This document shows, one piece after another, positions 24,891 through 38,600 of a DNA stretch of 64,000 nt (its first letter is position 1; each line of letters starts with the position of its first letter). The position numbers and the translations under genes are program-made. Location: NCBI GenBank assembly GCA_023333565.1, contig JAJKFH010003106.1:124001-188000 (forward strand), read 5' to 3'. The DNA is from Puffinus mauretanicus. Its lineage: Eukaryota; Chordata; Aves; Procellariiformes; Procellariidae. The notes beneath the pieces were generated by a model. The model made no database searches, was not told the DNA's origin, and was given only the letters and a program-made list of their open reading frames with translations.

Positions 24891-27744
24891 TGTGTTAGGA
24901 TGTTAGAGAGTACATTCATAGCTTGTCCTTTCAGTATACATTTATGGATTTTTGTGCAAGAATTTTCTTCTTTCTGAACTTGCTGATATTCTCTTGTCTC
25001 CTCAATTTCCTATAGCAGCACCATCCAGAATTTTGCTGTTGACAGTGCTGTATGAAGTACTCCGTTTATTTTTTAAGAGATCTTCTATTAGCCTTGAGTG
25101 CCCTGGGGTATTGCAATGAGGGATTTGGTGAACAGCAGTTCTGCATTCAAGTTATCAGTTGTAACATATGCATATTGTAGTACTAGTGTCTTTAAAATAT
25201 TTAAGTTAATGATAGTTTTTAATGTGAAGACAGGAATATTGTCAGATGTGGAAAGCTGAATAAGAATATTTTTGGTAAAGAAAAACATTCAAAAAAGCAA
25301 AGTCTGCATCCTCTGAATACTAAAAGATTCTTAAATTTTTATCTTAATACTTCCACCACCCATAAGCTTATATATTAAAACACAACAGAGAAAAATTAGA
25401 AAAGATATTATTGTCATAGCAGTAGAGTGCATGAGCGGCAATTTACTATCCTAGTATCGGTAATTTGAGGAATAAGAAATATTTTATCCATTTTCTTTTT
25501 TTCAGAAAGCTTAACTGAAAAAGCCTGAATAGTAACTTTGCATTGTTCTAACAAATCAGATCCTACTACAACTAAGTTAATTTTTCTATGACTGTCAAGA
25601 AGAAGCAAAATTAGAACACTTGCAAAATTAAAAAATGGGATTAAGTATTTAGTTTTTATCAGAACAAAGATTTTGGAGTTCTTTTTTAACAGACCGCAAG
25701 ATTCGACTGAAATAAAACAGATTCATCTACAAAATAAGACTAGAAAGAGTGACAGTGAAAGAAAATAATGTAGCCATGTTGCATATTGTTAGTACCATAT
25801 TAACAAGAAATAAAGCTTACTGTAACTTTAAAGAGTAATTCTTTTGTCCACCACACATTGATAAAAAAGAAATCTGGTAATAAAGTTCTCTAGGTTTTTT
25901 TGATTGTTCCAACAATGTTTATAACATTTCCCACAGATAATGGAACTAGTTCTTCACTCTTTCACTGTTGTAAAAATGAATGTAATTACATGGTAGGAAA
26001 AAAAAAATCTAAGAGAGCTCACAAGTCTAAATTGTGAAACGTGATACCAGTATTTCCAGTAAAGCAGGGGTGGAGTTAGAGCACCAAGCCAGTTCTGGTC
26101 TAGAAAAAATGCTGTGTTTACATGGAAAGACAGTAAGCTAATACGGTTTGCCACAGAAGCCTGTGACTTGGAGTGCTGCACCATACAAAAGTTTTGCATC
26201 CCAACCTGAGCTGGCTAATTAGACAGCAAATTAGCCTATAGCTACCTAGTCAGAGACTCTTTAAAACCTGGTGCTTGTAATTTTGGTTCCATGATCAGTG
26301 TAGGCAGAGGCCTGGGTACCTCTCTTTAAATAGACATCTGAAATGTAAAACCTCAAGTAATTGTAAGAATTTTGTATCAATGGCAAGAAAGTTTTAAATT
26401 CATTGTTGTTACACATACTTTTCATAATTTCCCACTACTGTTCTTCCCAGTTCATCTTAAAATGCAAACAGTTAAACGTTAAGAAATGGTGAAGGGTCTT
26501 CAGGTTCAAGAAATTTTATTTAGCCATCAGTATAGAATTTCTAAATACCATTTCAGAATGCAGAAACAATATGTTTAAGTTCTTTACTGCTCTTGTAATT
26601 TATTGTCCTACTTCCTTATGGCGGTTACTTCCCAAGCAAACCTTGTGTGCCATAGGGGGGAGTAAAATCTGCTCATATACTCCATAATACTGTAGGCTTC
26701 TATAATTACTATAAATAACAGCTGAAGAATGCAGTAAGGATTTGTCCCTCACCAAAATATCTGACAACATCTGAGGATGCACATACATTTATTTGATAAC
26801 GTATAGAAAAGCTGAATATGTGGCAAACTAAAGGATTCCCAGGTCCGGTCTTGATTCTTAAATTCATGCTGTACCTCACAGTCATTCTGTCAGTGTCTGA
26901 TTTTGTCAGACTATAGGCATCTTTACAAGAATATTATGCACCTTACTTCCCACCAACTTCAAGATTAAGTTACTAAATCAAGAATCTTTAGTACACTTTT
27001 AATGTAATATCCTAATTTTTTTTTTCTTATTTTGCCCTCCATACGTGTCTCCAAATAAACCTTGGGGGAATAAATGTTGAGGCACAAAAATAATGAATTC
27101 AGTTGAGTATTGTCTTCCAGTGGTGGTGGACCTTCTGTCTGTTTCAGCTTTGTGTCACACCTTTTTTCCTCATATCTTTCTTTACTGTTGACATTTTTGT
27201 GTATAGGTGCAGAGTGCACCATGTATATTCTGTCCTATAAAGTGGCCAGTGTGAAAACTTTGTAGAGAGATGAATCCTGCACTCCATACCAGCTAGTGAG
27301 TTCTTCAGTAAGGTTGCAGAAGGCTGCAGTGATACGTGTTAGTAACCTGCCAAAATACGTGTGCTTATTTAACTCATATTTTTCTTTGCCTAATTGCTGT
27401 TCCATAGAGGCGGTACAAAAAGGATTCCAGGAAAAAAAAAGGAATTCTTTCAAATAGGTATTTGCTGCCAAGTACCTCGGGTATTAAAAAGAAGAACATT
27501 CAGAACAAAAGTCTGATTTCACATAACCTGGAAGGCATAGAAGTGTTAAACAGATCAAGAAAAACCTGTTGAAGTTTATTAGATAATGTCAGATATTGTT
27601 TTTTTGGAAAGTTATCACAGAGGGGAATGTGTTATTTATGAACAACAGAAAAGATTTAAGGTAATATTTCTATGGCAAGTAACTTAGTTATTTTTTATGA
27701 TAATTCAAAAAGGTAAAGCTGTTTCATACATTTGGAAAATAAGG

Positions 27745-27774
27745 TATCTATCTTATCTATCTATCTATCTGTCT
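27745..27774. repeat. (TATC)n microsatellite
   Basis: An imperfect run of tatc/ttatc units, interrupted once by an extra T and ending tctgtct. It is followed by AT-rich simple sequence (atatat words) to about 27,860. Confidence 0.85.
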
Positions 27775-28529
27775 CATTATTTATTGCATTTATACATAGA
27801 TATATTTTGGATGTAGATATATCTTTCTGTATATATTTATACCTACATTTTTATGTATATAAAATACTCTGCAGTAAAAAGATTATTTAATTGATCAAGT
27901 CCATATTGCCTTCGGGAAAGAATAGATCCATTATCTTCCTAGAAATTTCCTGAATTTCAGTGTATTTCTAGAACAGCTTGTGCATGAGAGACAAATGCTA
28001 CTAGCAGTACTTGATGGGATCTTGAGTTACAACTATGGGTAGAATCAGAAAGACATACTTCAGCATGCCACCACTACTGACTTAAAATTGAGAATGCAAA
28101 AAATACAACATTTCTTGGAAGCTAATTTTACATTAAACTATGATTTTCAAAACTAAAATAAAAGAAAATCTCTTTCAGGATCATTAGACCTGTAGTTCTT
28201 CAGCAAAATAATGAGCTCAAGAAACTCTGTGTTGTGTAATGCATCCGTATTTGAAGGATGATACTATCATGTTCCACTTAACGCTTCAGAATAAGAAGTT
28301 AGTAATTTATGTTTTCTGCTTGCCTCCTGCATAGGGCTGATTTCACCTGAAGGACATATCAGCCATTATGTCAATAAATACACTATGTAGATGGATCCTT
28401 CTGAAACTCATGACAAAGTCTCTCATTGGATAAAAATAGTCTTCAAAAATCTAAGCAACTGTCAGCATTCCTGGGATTCTCACATTACATTGTCTTCAGT
28501 AATCTTAGTAGAGCCCCTATATACGGTGG

Positions 28530-28573
28530 TTGGTACGCAGTAGTATTGATGTTGGTAAGCAGTAGTATTTATT
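28530..28573. repeat. 22-bp tandem duplication
   Basis: Two adjacent copies: ttggtacgcagtagtatt+gatg and ttggtaagcagtagtatt+tatt. They differ at only a few positions. Confidence 0.7.
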
Positions 28574-31500
28574 AATGGCGATGCAGGGACTTACTAGTGT
28601 ATGTGTTTGAATCTGTCTGTAGCAGCAGTATTGTAAGAGTTATTGATAGCATGGATTTATTTGATAGCTATGCTGGGTTGGGAGTCATATATTGATAGAA
28701 TTTTTTCTGGTAATAAAATGTCAGATAAAAAGAAAACAGCAGCGTTCTTATTTTTAATGGTGAGTAAAACTTACTGCCTGCTGCTGTCTCTGACAACGTA
28801 AGATAAGCCTAAAGGTACATGTTACAAAAGAATTGAGTTCCTTATACAAAAGTGCTTGTCATCTAAACCCTTGATTATATCGGAAGGTCTTAGCTTCCAA
28901 AAATATATCTAGCAAGAAGGAAAATCAGTAATTGCTTTGTAGAGGAGCATAGAACACTGAGCTAACATTGTGAATTTAGTATGAAACTGAAAAATGTCCT
29001 ATCCACCGATACAGTGCACAAATGTTTGTTAACTAACTGCAGTAATAGATGACAAAGCACTAGAAATGTTATAAAGTAGACAGGCAATACATGTGCATGC
29101 GTACACATTCACACACCCATATATATAACATGTCATGAGAATGACATTCCCCATTCAATGTTGCCAGATATTCTGCTAACCCTGTATTCCTTAAAATCAT
29201 TCCTCCTATTTCTACCTTTTTTTAATAGACACATTTTCATTTTCTGATCTTCTGAGTTAGAAGCAATCATGATACCACCAGCAGTTCTTGAATATTTTTG
29301 TTTGTTTGTTTTGAAGTTTAAATAGTCCCTGTTTTTGTATCAGCCTACCATTTTTCATCTCCCAGATGTAAGATCAGCTGGACTACATACTCAGATTTCT
29401 TGGGCCAGAATCCTGAAAAATAAAAGAAAAACCTATTTTGTACCTCATAATAACGGCTTGTTAGTCAAGAATTTGGCATGTCTGCCAATTAAGATGAAAA
29501 ATATATACCTGTGTATAACAGTTAGGAGTCAACACATTGCTGAAATGAATTTACACTTCACAGGGCTGTCTGTATCTTCATCTTTTCTCTCATTTCGTCA
29601 CGTTTTTTTGATTTTGTTTATAGCCATTACGATCACAGACTTGAACAAGCAATTATACACTTTTTTTTGTCTTTTTTAGAGGTGTGTTTTTGGGTTTGGA
29701 TTTTTTTTTCATTCCATGTCCTTGCTTACTTTTAAATTGCATATATCAGGTCCAGTCCAATAGTAATGAAAGTTAGGTACATTTCACCAACTTTGATACT
29801 CTATGCATTGACTTAACCTTCATATTAATATGCAATCCTTGTAACTAAATGTATCCTAAAGCTTTAAGCATGTGATCATGTTTCAGCATTTGTCTTTGGA
29901 GATGTTAATAGGGTTATTGAGCAACAAAATGATAATCAGCAGTTTTAGAGGTCGTTCATTATACACTGTATAAATATTTCATAAATTCCCCACTGTTTAC
30001 AGATAGCAGTAGTCTAAAAAGAAATTGCAAATGTTCAGTATCTAATGCAGCTGATCTAGTTGTTAATGCTTGTTTTTTTAAAAAGCTATCTATATGTTTA
30101 TGCAAATTATAACCTCTACATGACATAGTTTCATAGCATGGTCCAGCAGAATGTGTCATAATAGAAGCTCCAAAGATCATTGCATTCAAGTTCATCTACA
30201 CTGTTAAAAAGAGATACGTTTAACTTAAATTAAAACATGCCAGGTGCCAAATATCCTTAAATTAGCAAGTAAACCTTCTTGCATCACCTTTTGTGTTTTT
30301 TAGGTATTTACGTTTGGATATACAAATGATGTAGAGTCAGACATACCGTTTTCAAAAATAATGCCCATTTTGGAATCTAAGAGTTAAAGTGTTGGCATTG
30401 ACTGACTATTTGGCACCGTTGCTGGTAACACACTGAATGGCAAGTACACTTTGTGGGACCTTTTGCAATCTGATATCCAGATGCTGGCTTTGTCCCAGCT
30501 GTGTGTAAGACTGGGACATAGATGTCTACAATTCCCTGCCTTCCTTTAAAGATATCTTTGGTGTATAAATACGAAAGGAGGTGTGTTGTCTTCTGATCAG
30601 TTACTCATTCTGGACTTAAAAATACCAGGGACTACACCTGCTGTGGAGTACAAATTCAACTTAAGCCGCCTCAGATACAAAGCTGTAGTGTAGTAGGATA
30701 AATCGAGACAAATAAATGCTTCCTAAATTAGCCGATGACTCTGCTAATGGGGGAGTCTGTGGGGTCTTTGTTGTCTGCTTTGAAGCCCTGTAGAAAAACG
30801 AGGACCAAATTGCTGTCTTTCCCTGTTTTCCTGAACTTGTCATCTGGATTTGTACTGCACAGAGCTTGAGAGACAAATGTTTCAGTACAGCAAAAAGTAA
30901 GACCTGGGGGAAAAAAAAACCCCACAAACCAAGCAAAATGTAACAACAGTAAAGATCCAAACCAACCTATCTAGTGCTATTGTGGAGCACGTTGGGACCT
31001 GACCACTAGATACTTTGTGACTCCTGCTTTCAGTGTAATTTAAAACTTACTCTCTAATAAAGAAAAAATGTTAGTGTATTGAGTAAATAGTTAAATAATA
31101 AGGAATTATGTTTTGGAGAGAGAAACAAAATTTACTCTCGTAGAGTAAACTTTTTTTGGTGGGGTTCAGAGATATGCGTAAATCCACATAGGACATAATG
31201 CTGCCCAGTCATTGTAATTTCAGTAGTTTTTTAAGCTACTGCTCTTCTGCTATGATAAATGTATTCTCCAGCTCGTAATGGAAATCAGTTATGCAGCTAT
31301 GGATGGTGTAAGAAACACTAGTCAGTCCAATGCGTGTGTGATCAGAGAGGTTGTTTATGTCACTAAGACGGATACTAGAATTAAATATTGTCATAGAAAT
31401 AACTGTTGCCCCATCACCAGATGTCAGCTTTATGTTCTTAAATCGAATTTTCCTTATCCCAAGCCCTTAAAAATCACTGTAGCTTCTAGAGCTGAAATGA

Positions 31501-34500
31501 AGACCGAGCATTTCCAATCTGTAGAATTGTAATGCACAGTTAGACTACAATTTTTTTTCAGTGGGCAGGTTTGTAAAAAAATTATTACTGATATGCCTTC
31601 ACCAGCAAAGATATTCTTAGTTATATACAAAGGTTGTAATGGCAAGTTATTATATCATTCTGTATTCATACTGCTCAATATTTAAGAAAATTAACAGTAA
31701 AGGTTGACGAAGACTAGAGATGCATTCTAGAGTTTTTATTAGAGTTATTTGCTTGAGTCTGTTCAGCTGCACATTGTTCAGTAACTGGCCATTTTGAGTC
31801 AAATTACCTACCTAAATGAGCTGAGCAAATGCTGGCTCAATTTAGTTACATACTATGAAATTTGTACATTGAGTTATTCATTTTAGTGAACAGTTTGCTG
31901 AAGACTAACATTCAAATAGCATTTACCATTATCTTGTTAATAGGCCTTACTGCTTTAAATCTACTAAGAATGCAAATAAATGATAATTCTGCACTCATTA
32001 AGGAAATATCTAGTGACTTACTTTGGTTAAATGTTCCAACAGGCATGTTTAGCACTTCTTTGGGGTTGGTAAAGTTCCAAAAATCTGTAAATTAAAGTTC
32101 TGTGGAGTGCTATAAAATATGCATAATGAAGCCCTGGATGTAAATTAAGAAGATTTATATTGCAGCATTCTGCTTACGTTATTCAATCTGAATGCTTCAC
32201 AGGTTTTTATGAAGCAAATAAACTGTTCTTTTTCTTGAAATTCATTTTGAATGGTCACCATGGATTCATTGTTACATTACTTAGTTCACACATTAAAGAC
32301 TGAATTGTTCTTTTTAATCTATATATCATACTAAAGTTTTATTGCACAATGCTTTTGAAGCCTAGGTACTCCATCTGTAGTAGCAGTACAGTGAAGTTGC
32401 CTATAGACATAAGTAGTTAAAATAGAGCTGAAAACAATGTTTATGGATATTCTTCTACTTTAAACTCATGTATTCACTTGAGTCACACTTATGATTCCCA
32501 TTATTGAGTGAACATTAACTGAAAAAAAGTTTATTTCCAAGGGTCTTTAAATATTATTTATGGAAAATAAATACAAATTCTCAGATAAACTAGAACCCTG
32601 CATGTTTTTTCTGTGTGGCTTTCAGAAGGAAAGAAGCTAAAGCATAAGTTTGTGCACAACTGCCACCCAGAGCTGTAGATCTGTCAAAGACACCACATCA
32701 AGGCTTTGGGTATGTCTCTACCTAAAAATAAGGCAAAAGCATCAAGACATAGAACCTGAGGTGCAGTTGTATTCTAGGAAACTTGCTGCTGTGGAATTGT
32801 TTCATTCAGGAAAATACTGTCTTCCACTCTGGAAGATCATACTTGGTATTTTAACAGATCACTTCATTGATGATTCGGTTCTAGATCAGCTAATCTAAAT
32901 GATGGTCAGGATATTTCAGATCTGCACTGAAACAGAATTATTTTGATTATGTCCTTAATCTTGCAGTCTTACTTAATTAAGCAACAGAAAGCAACCGCAG
33001 CATTTTATTTTTAGGGTCTACATGCATATGTGTGTATACCTGTACCATTTTTAGAGTAAAGACCTACTATAGATCAAACTGTCTTTGGCTTCTAATTCTT
33101 TAATTTCTGCTTAGTATTTTCTGTTTCTTTTAAGATGATAAAACTCACGTTGTGGAATTCCGAAACCAGTGGTATGGAACAGTGCAATCAAAATTAAATT
33201 TATTTAAGTTTTAAATTAGCCACAGAATTATGTGTAAATAAATAGCAAGAATGTTGATAAACCAAATATTGTGAATACAATAATATTTCTCAATGGGTGA
33301 TTTTTTTAATTTTGTATTTATTCAAAGCTAATTTGAAAAAATATTTTTAGAATTTTATTTTTGTATAACTAAGGGATTTGCAGGAATTCACAGCTATACT
33401 ATAATATTTTATAGCATTTTATCAAGCTGTTTTATTGCTCTGTATTAAACATAGGTCAGATCTATTTTGCAGTGTATGTCCCATATAGCCATTCTTATCA
33501 TTCTTTCAATGAATAATTGAATTATTTCAAAATTTTTTACACGTTTTATAAAAAAAATAATATTTGTGTGCTATGCAACTAAACCACTACGGTATTACAC
33601 ATTATTCAGTTTGAACACCAGGGATTATAAAATGCCTTTGGAAATTAGAGCCAGCTCAAATTTTTAAACTGTGTTTTGTAATGAAGAATAGAGGAACAGA
33701 TTAGTATTTGAGCTTTTGGATCACATTACGCTATGATGATAGAGTACATCTAGACACAATTAAGACAGTGATGAATATGAGAACACAGAGCTTAATTGAG
33801 GGATACTTTTATAAGAAATAGCATAGGTAGGGCACCTCAGATTCAGAGTAGAAACCCAAACAATTAAAGATAAATGATGAAGATAAAACCATTTAAAATG
33901 GAATAGCTACACATACATTTGCATCCACATATTCATTCAGAAATAAGTAATGTATTCTGTTAGATGAATTAGTAAGGGGCAGAATCAAAATAGAAATTCA
34001 GTGGCAAGAACTACAGGGTCCAACTGGATTTAATCTGACATTCCATCATAAAGAGTATTGTGACTTCAAAATGGGGCACTCAGAATCAATGGCATAATTC
34101 CAAAACTGTTTGAAACTAGAGTATATGGAAATGGGTAGCAGGGTGACACCCCTGGTATGATATGAGTAGACCAGAGGTACGGCCAAGGAGTGGAGAACAC
34201 GATATTAATTTAGAAGACCTTGTTTGAGACAGATTTCTGGTTCTGATTTTATGGACTGGGCTAGAATCTTCCTGCTCCAAAATTTCATATTGAAATAAAA
34301 ACAAAGGCAAAACAAAATTTAGATTTCACAATTTTAGCATTTAAATTTTAGTTTGCAAACATACAGAAATTAATGAAACTACACTGTAAGCATTATAACA
34401 AAACAGCTAATGAGAGCGATGATCACTTTACTTCAGTGGGATGAGGATATAACTGAACTGTGCCAGCTTCACAAAGTACCCAAAGGCTTCTAAAAGTTCA

Positions 34501-34930
34501 GGTCCACAAGCCACATCTGCCTTGCATATGCCAAACAGGAGCTGTAATTAGAAATAAACATTTGTCTGAAATCTGTGGTCATATTCAAACTAGGACTTTC
34601 CAAAATTAGAAGAAATTAGCGAAGGTTAATACTTTTAAAATTCTTATCTTTCTTCAGTGTTCTGTAATTACAGGTTGACATCAGTGTGACAATAGAAAGA
34701 CCAAACATCTCTATCTATGGAAGTTAGACAGGAATATTAAGAGGCAGTTTGTGTCTCTGAATGAATAAGAGCTCAGATATTGACAGACTTTATATTGCTA
34801 AGAGGAATGGCAGAAAAAAATATTGTTCAATATACTCATTGCTTTGCCAGGCCCTTCAGATAATAAACCTTACTGAGAGGCAAAGTTTATTAGCTCTGTA
34901 TAGCCTTGCATTAATTTTCTGTTTTGAGGT

Positions 34931-35645
34931 TCACAGAATCACAAAGTGGCTGAGTTTGGAAGGGACCTCTGGAGGTCATCTTGTCCATCTCCTCTGCTTA
35001 AGCAGGGTCAGCTAGAGCCGGTTGCCCAGGCCCATGTCGAGACCACTTTTGAAACTCTACAACCTCTCTGGACAACTTGTGCCAGTGTTCAGTCACCCTC
35101 ACAGTGAACAAGTGTTTCCTGATGTTCAGACGGAAGCTCCTGTGTTTCATTTTGTGCCTGTTGCCTCTTGTCTTGTCACTGGGTGCCACTGGAAAGAGTC
35201 TGGCTCTGTCTTCTTTGTACCCTCTAAGGTCCCCCCCCGAGCTTTGCCTTCTTCAGGCTGAATAGTCCCATCTCTCTCAGCCTTCTCTCAGCTCCAGTTC
35301 CTTCATCATCTTCGTGGCTCTTTGCTGGACTCTCTGCGGTATCTCTGTATCTTTCTTGTGCTGGGGAGCCCAGAAGTGGACACAGTACTCCAGCTGTGGC
35401 TTCACCATTGCAGAATAGAAAGGAAGGACTACCGGCAACACTCATCCTAATGCAGCCCAGGATACCGTTAGCCTTCTTTGTAGCATGAGCATATTGCTGG
35501 CTCATGTTCAACTTGCAGTCTACCAGGACTTCCAGGTGCTTTTCTGCAAAGCTCCTTTCCAGCTGCGTTGCCCCCAGTGTAGACTGGTGCCTGAGGCTGT
35601 TCCTCCCCAGGGTTATAGGCTAGTATTTCTGCCAAATGCTATGCT
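34931..35645 (-). mobile_element. CR1 LINE 3' portion, reverse orientation
   Basis: On the - strand it runs from ORF2 C-terminal sequence at about 35,640 to a CR1 3' end at about 34,931, where the + strand shows ttcacagaatcacaaagtgg. Reading the - strand, relics of RAEHE-type CR1 RT C-terminal motifs are visible. The segment near 35,100-35,180 encodes a HKMKHRSFRLNIRKHLFTVR-like stretch matching the '[15 protein letters not shown]' region of the copy at 60.2-61.5 kb, followed by WHKLSREVVEF for WNRLPREVV. Several frameshifts and a C-run (35,231-35,237) break the frame. It is 5'-truncated and inactive. Confidence 0.88.
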
Positions 35646-38600
35646 CCTAAAAGTAAATACATGAGACTATTTGAGACAAGCTTGTGTGTCTTTGCCGTGC
35701 TTTCTACTGCATGCAGTTGATGTTCCTCATATGGAGAGAGGCAGAAACTAAGCTGAGATCCATTTAGTAGCAGATTAGGCTAAACAACTATAATTAACAA
35801 TGTTATTACATTTTATTAACTATGTTAATACACTGGCACACACGAGCAATCAAGTGCAAACAATTTTTGATTCATAAATGGAGCATCATCTATCCCCTGT
35901 AAAAGACTGTCTGACTTTTGTAGACATTCTAGATACAAGGTGGGGTTTTCTTTCATTGTTCGTTCCTTTGTTTTAACTTCTGGTTATCTTTTGTGTTGTT
36001 GGCCACCATTAGACTGAATCTGCCAGCTAATGGAGTGCTACAACCTCTCCTTCCTGCGGGTGCTTGTCTGCTAGCTAACATTTTGAATATTCATTATTCA
36101 GCACCAGCTAATTCCCCTGGACAATTCTTTGGTTCATCACTTGGCAAGTAAATGCCATTTACATCACCTGTGTTTTTTCATTTTGTTTTGGATTTTCTAT
36201 CTTTACTGTCTTTCCTCTTTGATGACCTCTTACTACTTGAGAACCCTGATGTAGCATCTTGAATCAGGAGAGATACACACATCAAAACAGAAGATACTTG
36301 GCAATTAATTGATTATGAAGGGGCCTCAAATTATCTGGTTGCCCGAGGGAAATACTGTATTCCCCCAGAACAGTCACAAGCTGTTGTGCTTTGAAGATTT
36401 ACAGGAAGAGAATGATATGGGAGATTTCGATTAAGGGACCAAGGGCAGTTGTTGCTTGAGTAATGGGATTTGTGCCACTCTATTATGTGCAAAATTCAAA
36501 ACTCAAGATAACACGTGACTTTTGTCATTATCCTTTTAATGAAAACTATAGTATGTGGCTGTGAACACAAATCCTGCTAAGTAAACTCAGGAGAATTAGT
36601 TCACTGTACACTTGAATTCCAATTACTGTGGAAAAATAACTAAGCAAGAAGGAATCAAGCCACGAAAACACTACAATATTTTACAGTAATGACATTATCA
36701 AGTACATTTTTGTTTCATTGCTGGATTTCTTTATTCTTCTGCCTGCATTATATGTGAATAAGAACAAACAATACAAATTTCTATAGCCACACCGTCTTTC
36801 AGCCAAGTATCTCAATGGATTTTGCAAGCATTGACTGATCAAATCTCACAATTACTATGGTACTGGAACAAAGCACAGGTGCCCTTAAATCACACCTGCC
36901 TGCCTTAGAAATTAATTACAGACAATACAAGATTTAAGAATAGTGAGAAGTAAAAGAAGCAAAGCTTGGTTTCAAGAAAATATGTTTAATAGGGAGGTAG
37001 CTATTAACTGTACTTCAAGTTCGACTACTGTTCTAAGGTTAATCACCTCCCTGAGAATTGCTACACAGTTTTTGCAATGATCACTGGTAACCCTGATTTA
37101 CCAGTCCCTGGACAGAGTTAATTGAGAATATTTAAGAGACACTTGGAATGAAATTTAAAACTGCTTTTCATTCTTCTTATTTTAACCAGCTACCTCAAGC
37201 AAGCTATTATTAATTACATTAATCCCTGAGAATATAGAACTTTGTTGTTTTGAAATGTATTGCATTTTAAGAAGTGGTATAAATGATGAAGTGTAGAATA
37301 TTAATAGTATTATTAACTATAGTAGTAATAATAACTTAGCATCTTATCAAATGTATTTATTTATAGTACAGCCTATTGCATTATTCCCATTAAGCAGCAT
37401 TTGTATTGAAATATCAGATATTCAGTAACACAATTTTATTTTCGTAGTATAAGAGTTCAAGAATTTTTGTTTTCGAGAAGTGTAAGAGAAAATATATTCT
37501 GCTGTACCTTAAGTTTTTTCTACTGGCACTGAGTTTCTGGATGTGCTTTCCCATGCTGAGTCAGAAAGAAAATGTTCCAATCTATCATTTATGTCGTGAA
37601 GTTCTGTGTATTTGTAACATCATTTTTATGATTTGTAACTTCATTTTTATGTTGCTTAATTATTCACAGGTGCATATCCTCCTAACCAAATCAAAAGGTA
37701 GTTCTTATTGACTTAACAGTTTTAGACAATTAATAGTCAGGAAATATGATAAGCTAAGTCTTCTAACAGTGTCACCATATTTGGGCAGATAGGTTAATTT
37801 GTAGCTTTAAGTTTTCCTTTGAGCATCATTAAAAAAAAAAATCTTACTATGCATTTCTATCAAAATTATTCACATTCAGGTTATAGTCATTACCAGCTGT
37901 CATCATTATATGTATCTAATATACACACATTGTACTTATATATCTATACATGCAGGCTCCTTAATATACCAGTGATATTAATCACAGAGATTCCCACATT
38001 CACCACACTATGACTGAATATACATTTTAGAACATAAGGTTCATTTTAAAGGAATATTTGATTGCTCAAAGATGTTTAAGTTTCTTGATGCTTTAATCCA
38101 GTATGATTAAAGGGAATATACTTGAATAAGCACATTTGACATTCCAAAAATACTTTTACATTTATATGTAATAATAAAATATTAGAGGTTTTTTTCTGAA
38201 ATAAAAAGCTTGCTGGCATGTTATATAAACCAGAGATAATATCTTAGCTGTAATGAAACCAACTCAAAAATTCTCATTGATTTTTTTCTTTTCCAAAATT
38301 TTTCCCATTAGTAGCTTGACACTGAAAAAAATGAAGGTATTTTAGTTGGCAGGGTAAGCTGTCCCCTTAGTGTCGGGTGACAGAAAGCACAAACTAAATT
38401 TTCTCTAATAAAGTTAGGGCTTCATAGGAGTGAAGAGGTGGTGAAATGGCCATGGTATGTCTATCTGAACCTGTAAGTAAACATCTCAGGGATGAGTCTT
38501 TGCTGCCATGTCTTCATGCTATCTTTAGTAGTGATATGAGATATAATGCATGTCAGGGTATTTATACTCTAACTGAACTAATTTTGCTGAACACATACTT

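Larger units (their letters stand above)
24891..34930. other. 10 kb of AT-rich unique DNA
   Basis: I see no exon with recognisable protein similarity, no RNA gene and no clear transposon. It contains a (TATC)n microsatellite (27,745-27,774), a 22-bp tandem duplication (28,530-28,573), short TTTG repeats near 29,300 and poly-T runs. Open frames such as 29,335-29,679 (+) and 26,965-27,222 (-) have no familiar motifs. Intron or gene-poor intergenic DNA would both fit. Confidence 0.5.
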